A stretch of DNA of 5,782 nt from Desulfobacterales bacterium (GTDB taxonomy: Bacteria > Desulfobacterota > Desulfobacteria > Desulfobacterales > Desulfobacteraceae), in contig JAKSBO010000079.1 in NCBI GenBank assembly GCA_022361095.1, positions 1 through 5,782 of the forward strand, given 5' to 3'. The stretch's first letter is position 1. Every line of letters begins with the position of its first letter. Below the pieces are notes generated by a model. It was not told the DNA's origin. It saw nothing but the letters and a program-made list of their open reading frames with translations, and ran no database searches. The position numbers and the translations under genes were made by a program. Positions 1 through 4,795 of this stretch are shown here, one piece after another.

Positions 1-979
1 AGAGCTTGTCCAGCAGATTTTGAATTTTTCCCGCCAAAAGAAAGTAAAAAGAGCGCCGTTACAGATACAAAACAGCATAGATACTGTGCTCAAACTGATG
101 GACTCCGGTATCCCGCGCAATATTTCAATAAAAAAAGAGGTATGTCCGGACTGCCCCTCCGTAATTGCCGATCCCACCCAGATCCACCAGATCATAATGA
201 ATCTGGTCAGCAATAGCGTGCATGCCATGGGTAAAACCGGTGGTGTAATCAAGGTCTCTTTGACCCCTGTAAATGTTTCCCCATCCCAAGGCAGCGGCAG
301 GGTCAAGCCTGGAGATTATATTTGCCTGAGCGTTTCAGATACGGGCAAAGGGATGTCAAACGAGGTGATGAGCCGTATCTTTGAACCGTTTTTTACCACC
401 AAAGGTAATGAGGACGGTACCGGCATGGGGCTGTCTGTTGTGTACGGCATTGTAAAAGATATGGGCGGCGGGATTGAAGTGAACAGCCGGCCGGACAAGG
501 GCAGTGAATTCAGGCTGTATTTTCCGAAATTTTCCCAAAAGAAGGTTGAATCACAAGGGCATACGCCTGCCCTATTAGCGAGCGCAAGCATTAAATATGA
601 AATCAATGTCCTCTTTGTGGATGATGAAGACCTCATTTTAAAAGTGGCAAAATCCTTGCTGAACCGCTTAGGGTGCCGCACCACAATCATGACGGATCCC
701 CTGGTCGCCCTGGCACGTTTCAAAAAAGATCCTTTGATGTACGATCTTGTGATCACGGATCTGTATATGCCCCACATGAATGGCGACTGCCTGGCTGAAA
801 ATATAAGGGAACTTCGTCCCGATATTCCTATTTTCCTTTGTACTGGATTCAGCCAGGATATTACTTTGGATATGATGAGGCAGACAGGTTTCAAGGCCGT
901 GTTGGCCAAACCGCTTTCCATTAAAGAGTTTGTAGATAAGATTGGAAAATTCTTTAAACCGGAAACGTCTGTAAATTAA
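1..979 (+). CDS. Hybrid sensor histidine kinase, C-terminal part (5' end outside window)
   Basis: The reading frame is open to the left edge, so the N-terminal sensor region and phospho-accepting His are missing. The first visible codons read ELVQQILNFSRQ, the second helix of a HisKA dimerisation domain; the TTG at 20 is an internal Leu codon, not a start. Counting from that codon, the HATPase domain shows the N box (NLVSNS, 61-66), G1 box (SDTGKGM, 106-112), F box (FEPFFTTK, 121-128) and G2 box (GTGMGL, 133-138). After a linker of about 20 residues comes a complete receiver domain (about 195-310) with the acidic pair D201/D202, phospho-acceptor D247, T275 and K297. All catalytic positions are intact, so it should be an active cytoplasmic kinase that passes phosphate from ATP to His and then to its own receiver. 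The signal sensed and any downstream partner cannot be told from this window. No output domain follows the receiver. Confidence 0.93.
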   Translation, partial: ELVQQILNFSRQKKVKRAPLQIQNSIDTVLKLMDSGIPRNISIKKEVCPDCPSVIADPTQIHQIIMNLVSNSVHAMGKTGGVIKVSLTPVNVSPSQGSGRVKPGDYICLSVSDTGKGMSNEVMSRIFEPFFTTKGNEDGTGMGLSVVYGIVKDMGGGIEVNSRPDKGSEFRLYFPKFSQKKVESQGHTPALLASASIKYEINVLFVDDEDLILKVAKSLLNRLGCRTTIMTDPLVALARFKKDPLMYDLVITDLYMPHMNGDCLAENIRELRPDIPIFLCTGFSQDITLDMMRQTGFKAVLAKPLSIKEFVDKIGKFFKPETSVN

Positions 980-1003
980 AGGGTGTGAAATCATATGCCC
1001 TTT
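978..1003 (+). terminator. Weak hairpin after the kinase gene, possible terminator
   Basis: AAAGGGTGTG (978-987) can pair with TATGCCCTTT (994-1003) around a 6-nt loop, with three G-U wobbles. It overlaps the kinase stop codon. The following bases (GTGCGTTTAAT) are only partly U-rich, so this is a poor intrinsic terminator, and read-through into the next gene is quite possible. Confidence 0.25.
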
Positions 1004-1034
1004 GTGCGTTTAATAAAAAACGGTTTGAATCTAG

Positions 1035-1400
1035 ATGTCCGGTCCGAATATAGATAAAATAAGAGCCCTGGAAAAGAAGATGGACTCTTTGGGTATTTAC
1101 AAAAAAGATATCCTGGAAAAATTTATAAAATCCTCCGGCCGGGGCGGCCAAAAGGTCAATAAGTCATCCTCTGCCGTGTTTTTAACCCATATTCCCACCC
1201 GGATTAGCGTGAAGGCAGGCAAATCCAGGTCCCAGCATTTAAACCGGTTCATGGCACTGAGATCCCTGGTGGAAAAAATTGAACAGCTTAAGTCCGGCAT
1301 TCCCGGGGCCACAGCTCAAAAAACCGCCCGGGTAAAAAAACAGAAACAGCGGAGAAGAAAAAAAGCGCTTAATAAAGTGGCGGACCGCAATAGGACGTAA
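1035..1400 (+). CDS. Release-factor-like GGQ-domain protein (putative ribosome rescue factor)
   Basis: This 121-residue protein consists of one RF-1 catalytic domain. The GGQ motif is at residues 37-39 in the context SGRGGQKVNKSSSAV, the signature of class I release factors; the Gln-bearing loop triggers peptidyl-tRNA hydrolysis in the ribosomal A site. The codon-recognition domains of RF1/RF2 are absent. The C-terminus is a strongly basic tail (about 100-120, KKQKQRRRKK), as in ArfB (YaeJ) and mitochondrial MTRFR (C12orf65), where it contacts rRNA or stalled complexes. The short N-terminal helix (1-25) ahead of the GGQ fold looks more like the MTRFR-type group than ArfB, but this is from memory. 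The ATG at 1035 directly follows an in-frame TAG and has no clear Shine-Dalgarno; ATG 1080 (residue 16) is a possible alternative but would remove most of the N-terminal helix. The gene lies 55 bp after the kinase gene and may share its transcript. Confidence 0.9.
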   Translation: MSGPNIDKIRALEKKMDSLGIYKKDILEKFIKSSGRGGQKVNKSSSAVFLTHIPTRISVKAGKSRSQHLNRFMALRSLVEKIEQLKSGIPGATAQKTARVKKQKQRRRKKALNKVADRNRT

Positions 1401-1491
1401 TATATTTCTGATCAATCTGTCCCGTTTTAGAATCGTGTCTGAGCGAAAATCCAAAAATTTTGTTGAGTGCGAGGCGGTTTCCGGACAGACC

Positions 1492-1923
1492 CTAGAATAT
1501 ACCCAACTGACAGGACCTTATCCGGATTTCAAGCCGTTCACAGACAGACCCCATCGTTATTCTGGATATTTTAAATTCCTTTGCAAGCTCCCAGCAGGTT
1601 TTGCAGCCAATGGCTCCGTCACATTGGACATCAAATATCCTCTCCTTTAATTCCGGTATAATATCGGCATCGGGATTAAAATTTTTTTGACCCCGGGCGT
1701 ATCCGAAAAGGCCAAGCTGGCATTGTGCAATGCGAAGTTCAAGTAAATCGGCCTGTATCCGGATCTCTTTTGGCAAACAATTTTGTTCCCTTGCAAGGCG
1801 ATGGGCACCGGCACATGTAAGTCTGCCGTTGCCGCCCGCCTTTAAAATGGGCCGGGCAAGCGCTTGATTCAATTGCGCACCTGGATGCTTTTTTACCGAA
1901 TGGTCCCTGTTCCGATGTCCCAT
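1492..1923 (-). CDS. Uncharacterised protein with a duplicated small domain ending in CQLG-[LI]-F
   Basis: This 143-residue protein is supported as real by a gapless internal duplication. Residues 33-73 align with 103-143 at a constant offset of 70, with 14 of 41 identities. Both copies contain G..[LI].C, a helix with [RE]LA[RK]E, and the ending LE[LI]RI..CQLG[LI]F; the second copy ends exactly at the stop codon. The predicted shape of each unit is a small helical DNA-binding-like (helix-turn-helix) fold. I associate CQLG-F endings with short helix-turn-helix proteins of deltaproteobacteria, but that is recollection and not a proven family. Cys 37, 68, 107, 110, 128 and 138 could bind metal or form bonds; this is speculative. 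The start at 1923 is the first ATG, with only a distant AAGAG about 13 nt upstream. It is transcribed divergently from the DUF299 gene and converges on the release-factor-like gene. No signal peptide or membrane segment is seen. Confidence 0.72.
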   Translation of the reverse strand: MGHRNRDHSVKKHPGAQLNQALARPILKAGGNGRLTCAGAHRLAREQNCLPKEIRIQADLLELRIAQCQLGLFGYARGQKNFNPDADIIPELKERIFDVQCDGAIGCKTCWELAKEFKISRITMGSVCERLEIRIRSCQLGIF

Positions 1924-1932
1924 AATATTTAA

Positions 1933-1961
1933 TTGACTCTTGTTTCCGGTTTATGTATGGG
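1933..1961 (+). promoter_or_regulatory. Candidate sigma-70-type promoter for the DUF299 gene
   Basis: TTGACT (1933-1938) is followed after 17 bp by TATGGG (1956-1961), 43 bp before the start codon at 2005. The -35 box is good and the -10 box poor. It sits in the 81-bp region between the divergent genes. No convincing promoter was found there for the minus-strand gene. Confidence 0.35.
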
Positions 1962-1990
1962 TGGTTTATAACGTAAAAAACAGACAGTAT

Positions 1991-1995
1991 AAAGG
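1991..1995 (+). promoter_or_regulatory. Ribosome binding site of the DUF299 gene
   Basis: AAAGG ends 9 nt before ATG 2005, an acceptable Shine-Dalgarno spacing that supports this start. The site lies within the palindrome AAGGCCTT (1992-1999), which could fold locally but is too short to be called regulatory. Confidence 0.5.
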
Positions 1996-2004
1996 CCTTA
2001 TTTT

Positions 2005-2898
2005 ATGAAAGACATGCTTGAATCCGGCAAATTCCAGATGATATACATCGCGTCCTGCGGTGAGGGCGTTAATGCGTTTCACCTCGTGGAGTCCACCCTT
2101 GTGCAATTTCCTGATTCCGATATCACCGTTATAAAAGTTCCCAGGATACGCACGGAAAGCCAGGTTGATGATCTCATCGATAGGGTCAAGGATATTGAAA
2201 GTATTATTGTTCATACCATAGTTGATTCAAATCTGCGTAAGTACCTTACACGTCAGGGAATGGAAAATCAGATTGTCACCATTGATCTGATGGGGCCCAT
2301 TATTTCAAGGATTGAAACCTTTCTTGACCGCAAGCCTCTGGAAACCCCGGGACTTTACAGGGAGATTCACCTGGTAAATTTGGAACAGGTGTCTGCCATT
2401 GATTTTGCCCTGGCCCATGATGACGGTTTGAATCCGGAAACCATCGGTGAAGCCGAAATTGTATTGATAGGACTGTCCAGGGCCGGAAAAACGCCTTTAT
2501 CTATGTATATGAGCGTTTTGGGATGGAAGGTGGCGAATATTCCCTTTGTCCCCGGCGTTCCCATGCCCCAGTCCCTGGAACTTGTGGACCGGCGCCGGGT
2601 GTTTGCATTGAATATCAACCAGGAGCAGCTTCAGGCGCACAGGAGAATGCGTCAGGAGACGTTAGGGGCAAAGGATATCTACGCCTATTCCGGAAAGGAT
2701 GAAATTGAAAAAGAGATTGAACACGCCCAGAGATACTTTATTACCAAAGGCTATTCCATGGTCAACGTAAGCAATAAACCCATAGAGACCAGTGCAGAGG
2801 AGATCATTGAAATGGTTACGCGCAGGTTCAAGGCCAATGCCCATATAAGGGATTATATCCAGGACCAGGGCAACAGTCAAAGTGATCTGAATTTGTAA
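2005..2898 (+). CDS. Pyruvate phosphate dikinase / PEP synthase regulatory protein (DUF299 kinase-phosphorylase)
   Basis: The 297-residue protein matches the DUF299 (PSRP/PDRP) family in length and motifs. The diagnostic P-loop variant GLSRAGKTP is at residues 156-164 (family pattern G-x-SR-x-x-KTP), and AIDFALAHDDG is at 131-141, the conserved [AE]-[IV]-[DE]-FA..HDDG block. Family members are bifunctional: they inactivate pyruvate phosphate dikinase or phosphoenolpyruvate synthase by ADP-dependent phosphorylation of a Thr next to the catalytic His, and reactivate it by Pi-dependent dephosphorylation yielding pyrophosphate. The enzyme therefore sets flux between pyruvate and PEP in the cytoplasm. 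Which of the two targets applies here cannot be read from the sequence, because neither gene is in the window. The last 20 residues form a hydrophilic tail beyond the usual fold. Start ATG 2005 has AAAGG 9 nt upstream. A small membrane-protein gene follows after 22 bp, probably on the same transcript. Confidence 0.93.
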   Translation: MKDMLESGKFQMIYIASCGEGVNAFHLVESTLVQFPDSDITVIKVPRIRTESQVDDLIDRVKDIESIIVHTIVDSNLRKYLTRQGMENQIVTIDLMGPIISRIETFLDRKPLETPGLYREIHLVNLEQVSAIDFALAHDDGLNPETIGEAEIVLIGLSRAGKTPLSMYMSVLGWKVANIPFVPGVPMPQSLELVDRRRVFALNINQEQLQAHRRMRQETLGAKDIYAYSGKDEIEKEIEHAQRYFITKGYSMVNVSNKPIETSAEEIIEMVTRRFKANAHIRDYIQDQGNSQSDLNL

Positions 2899-2920
2899 TT
2901 TAAGTCCATCTTTTGACGGT

Positions 2921-3283
2921 ATGCCCGAAAAGAAAAATCAATCTGATCGACGAAAATCCACTGACTTTTTCAGGCGTTTTTTTGCTTGGATGAATATCGC
3001 TGCCTGTGCAGGGCTGATTGCCGCCATTCTGATTTTTCACAGGGCTCAGCCGGAATTTGAATCTTTTTTTGACCGCTATTATCATCTCCAGGTAAGACGC
3101 TACTGGGATCAAGGCTATATCCGGCTGCTGGTCGGTGTGCTGGGTGTTGGGACATTGATCAATGCTGCAGGGCTTTTTCTCGCCCGGTACCGGGGGCGGC
3201 GCAGTACGGATCACCGGAAACTGGCACTGCTGTTAACCATCCTTTACAGCCTGCTGTTTGTCTTATCCAAAACACTGCAATAA
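2921..3283 (+). CDS. Small three-helix inner-membrane protein, function unknown
   Basis: This 120-residue protein has a basic hydrophilic N-terminus (KKNQSDRRKSTDFFRRF), then three hydrophobic segments at about 21-40, 67-89 and 101-116. Positive charges before the first helix and between the second and third (RYRGRR, 90-94) suggest a cytoplasmic N-terminus, a periplasmic loop at 41-66 (rich in Tyr and Phe with FFDRYYH) and a periplasmic C-terminus. No catalytic motif is visible. The DRRK...DFFRRF start and an HxARPE-like sequence (here HRAQPE, 40-45) recall uncharacterised membrane proteins of marine gammaproteobacteria, from memory only. It begins 22 bp after the DUF299 gene with no strong Shine-Dalgarno, so translation may depend on the upstream gene. 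A functional link with DUF299 is not established. Confidence 0.75.
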   Translation: MPEKKNQSDRRKSTDFFRRFFAWMNIAACAGLIAAILIFHRAQPEFESFFDRYYHLQVRRYWDQGYIRLLVGVLGVGTLINAAGLFLARYRGRRSTDHRKLALLLTILYSLLFVLSKTLQ

Positions 3284-3368
3284 CGGCCATGTGCCGACCT
3301 GGTCCGTCAATCCCAGGGCTCAACCCACAACAAAGTTTGAAAGATTTGAGCAACCTACCCGGACTTTC

Positions 3369-3398
3369 TTGTAAGAATCCAGGAATATTCAATATATG
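3369..3398 (+). promoter_or_regulatory. Candidate promoter for the exported-protein genes
   Basis: TTGTAA (3369-3374) is followed after 18 bp by TATATG (3393-3398), or after 17 bp by ATATAT. A GAATATTC palindrome lies in the spacer. If used, it would give a leader of about 145 nt before the start at 3551. AT-rich boxes can occur by chance, so this is tentative. Confidence 0.3.
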
Positions 3399-3486
3399 CC
3401 TGCGGTTAAAATTTTCGCCCGCCTTGTTCTCAACCAAATCTCCAGGTTTTCGCTCAGGCTGTGAATATTCATGCCGGGTGCCATCA

Positions 3487-3538
3487 AGGATTCCGGGGTT
3501 CATGCCGATACACTTATTATCTGAACCCCAGGAATTTT
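3487..3538 (+). terminator. Terminator-like hairpin in the leader of the exported pseudo-receiver gene
   Basis: TTCCGGGGTTCA (3491-3502) pairs with TGAACCCC-A-GGAA (3522-3534), giving 12 base pairs with a single bulged A (3530), including a perfect 8-bp GC-rich core, around a 19-nt loop. TTTT (3535-3538) follows at once and can also extend the stem with AGGA (3487-3490) through two G-U pairs. The position is unusual: the ribosome binding site starts at 3539, so no promoter can lie between hairpin and gene. Either it ends the upstream transcript while the downstream gene depends on read-through, or it acts as an attenuator or translational control hairpin in a 5' leader. Confidence 0.55.
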
Positions 3539-3542
3539 AGGA
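3539..3542 (+). promoter_or_regulatory. Ribosome binding site deciding the start at 3551
   Basis: AGGA (3539-3542) lies 8 nt before ATG 3551 and only 2 nt before ATG 3545. This favours 3551 as the start, which also places a signal peptide at the N-terminus. It directly abuts the 3' side of the hairpin. Confidence 0.5.
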
Positions 3543-3550
3543 AAATGATT

Positions 3551-4351
3551 ATGGCTCGATGGATTATCTTAATGTTTATCTTGATTGCAGCGGCAGTGCC
3601 CTGTTCGGCCAGGGATTTCATGGTGGAGTTTGTGGAAGAAAATTATATGGAGAACCAGGATGAGTATGGAAAATCCCCTATGATTTACCACTCGTTCCAG
3701 GTGCGTTCCCATGCGGGGTTAAAAATGCTGGTACTCACCGGGGAACATCCTTATCACCGCCGGTGGCTGCGGCAATACGTTGCCCAGGATAAAGGGTTTC
3801 TTGTCAAGGTTCCTGGCAATGAAACCGATTTGTTTATCGGTTCAAAAGTATATGAAATCGATGTGACCAATGTCCATCCCTTTAACCCGACACGCTGGTC
3901 AATGAAAGAGAGCCGTGTGTTTGATACCAAGGATATGCCGGATAAACAGGCATGGATGGTTGCCGGACCGGGACATATCCTCGTGCTGGATCAAAACAAA
4001 AAACGCAGTGAGCTTATCGATACCGTGGTCAAGCGTATGGGATATATCGGCATGATCTCCGGTAATCCTGAAGTGGCTTTGGGGGCATTCATGAATCAGC
4101 CTGAAAAATTTAAAATGATCATTGTAAATTATGATATGCCTGGTATGGGTGCCCAAGGATTTGTTGATAAACTGCTCAAGATTGATCATAAAATACCAAT
4201 ACTTGTGGAAACCGGGTATAACAATGAAAATCGCATGCGGCAATATTTGTCAAAATATTCCGGTGCAGGCACGGTTACGGTTACCCCTGTGGCATTGAAA
4301 CGGCTTCAGCAGACCATAAAAACCTTGATCAAGCCCGGGACAAAAACTTGA
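3551..4351 (+). CDS. Exported protein with a degenerate (pseudo-)receiver domain
   Basis: From ATG 3551 the protein has 266 residues (ATG 3545 would add two). Residues 1-20 form a signal peptide: short basic start, hydrophobic core IILMFILIAAAV, and likely cleavage after CSA (18-20). C18 is not in a good lipobox. Residues 21-135 form an unrecognised, apparently beta-rich domain. Residues 141-262 resemble a CheY-like receiver and align without gaps over about 75 residues to the receiver of the kinase at the left of the window. The key sites are changed: the acidic pair is D147-Q148, the phospho-acceptor Asp is N193 (in IIVNYDMPGM), the conserved Lys is T245, while T221 is kept. It is therefore unlikely to be phosphorylated by the standard route. 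Receivers normally act in the cytoplasm, so export, or anchoring with the domain in the periplasm, is unusual. It lies 6 bp before another exported-protein gene, so the two are probably co-transcribed. The function is unknown. Confidence 0.8.
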   Translation: MARWIILMFILIAAAVPCSARDFMVEFVEENYMENQDEYGKSPMIYHSFQVRSHAGLKMLVLTGEHPYHRRWLRQYVAQDKGFLVKVPGNETDLFIGSKVYEIDVTNVHPFNPTRWSMKESRVFDTKDMPDKQAWMVAGPGHILVLDQNKKRSELIDTVVKRMGYIGMISGNPEVALGAFMNQPEKFKMIIVNYDMPGMGAQGFVDKLLKIDHKIPILVETGYNNENRMRQYLSKYSGAGTVTVTPVALKRLQQTIKTLIKPGTKT

Positions 4352-4353
4352 GG
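4350..4353 (+). promoter_or_regulatory. Ribosome binding site of the small exported protein
   Basis: GAGG overlaps the TGA stop of the upstream gene. It is 4 nt from ATG 4358 and 10 nt from ATG 4364, so both starts are possible. The close coupling suggests that the two genes are translated from one mRNA. Confidence 0.45.
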
Positions 4354-4357
4354 CAGC

Positions 4358-4795
4358 ATGCAAATGGATAAAATGATAAAAATCTGCAGTGCTATATGTA
4401 TTCTTTTTTTAACCGTTCGTGGAACCGGACATGGGCAGGACGAGGCGTTTTATGAACTGAAGGCCGGGTTTAAAAATTTTATAGAATGCGAGCTTACCCG
4501 GACAGATGCCGAGAATCATTTTAAGGGTAAACCGTTTGCCGTGGCCATGGTAAACCTTTTCAATGTTACCAAGGAACTGGATATTTCCATTCTTACCGGA
4601 ACCGTTAAGTGCGATGTTCAAGGAGAGTACCGGACTTTGTATGTCGCCATAGGGTTAAGGAAGTTGAAAGGGAAAAGGGTTGTTTCCTATTTCATTGTCA
4701 GGCATAAGGATTTTCGCATTCTTGCCACGGAACTGATGCGACATCCGTATAAGGAGCGCTGCCCCTGGTCCCGGTACTGGATCAATCCGGAATAA
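4358..4795 (+). CDS. Small exported protein, function unknown
   Basis: The 145-residue product is not recognised. The N-terminus (MIKICSAICILFLTV from residue 6) is a signal peptide with a likely cleavage after about GHGQ (residue 27), leaving a mature domain of about 118 residues. The mature part has alternating hydrophobic stretches suggesting a mixed alpha/beta or beta-rich fold, and three cysteines in ECEL, VKCDV and ERCPW that could form a disulfide in the periplasm. No enzymatic motif or lipobox is visible. Start choice is open between ATG 4358, 4364 and 4373; all keep the signal peptide. It starts 6 bp after the exported pseudo-receiver gene, so the two proteins may act together in the periplasm; this is inferred from position only. 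Its last 14 bp overlap the 3' end of the opposite-strand permease gene. Confidence 0.75.
   Translation: MQMDKMIKICSAICILFLTVRGTGHGQDEAFYELKAGFKNFIECELTRTDAENHFKGKPFAVAMVNLFNVTKELDISILTGTVKCDVQGEYRTLYVAIGLRKLKGKRVVSYFIVRHKDFRILATELMRHPYKERCPWSRYWINPE

Larger units (their letters stand above)
3284..3550 (+). other. 267-bp intergenic leader region
   Basis: No convincing gene is seen here. An open frame from 3461 runs into the next gene, but its first 30 residues are not protein-like and lie upstream of a clear signal peptide, so they are treated as untranslated. The region holds a candidate promoter, two GAATATTC palindromes (3383-3390 and 3463-3470) and a strong hairpin followed by TTTT just before the ribosome binding site of the exported pseudo-receiver gene. 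It matches no riboswitch class that I recognise. Confidence 0.6.

Noticed and set aside
316..921. A long minus-strand open frame (201 codons) opposite the kinase
   Set aside because: It lies fully inside the kinase coding sequence, whose motifs are intact in the plus frame; no domain is visible in the minus frame.
1416..1489. Inverted repeat TCTGTCC (1416-1422) / GGACAGA (1483-1489) bounding 74 bp between convergent genes, as a possible small mobile repeat or terminator
   Set aside because: Only 7 bp, with a 60-nt loop, no U-tract and no target-site duplication seen; chance is a sufficient explanation without genome-wide copies.
1435..1650. A plus-strand open frame of 71 codons overlapping the CQLG-motif gene
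   Set aside because: Its sequence has no family features, and the opposite frame shows a clear internal protein duplication, so this is a shadow.
3280..3296. CGGC-CATGT-GCCG hairpin just after the small membrane-protein gene as a terminator
   Set aside because: The stem has only 4 bp and no T-run follows.
3289..3540. A plus-strand open frame of 83 codons in the 3284-3550 gap
   Set aside because: No ribosome binding site, unusual composition rich in Pro, Ser and Cys, and no recognisable motif.
3461..3550. N-terminal extension of the exported pseudo-receiver from the first possible start at 3461
   Set aside because: The 30 extra residues are not protein-like, cover the hairpin and sit ahead of a normal signal peptide that has its own ribosome binding site.
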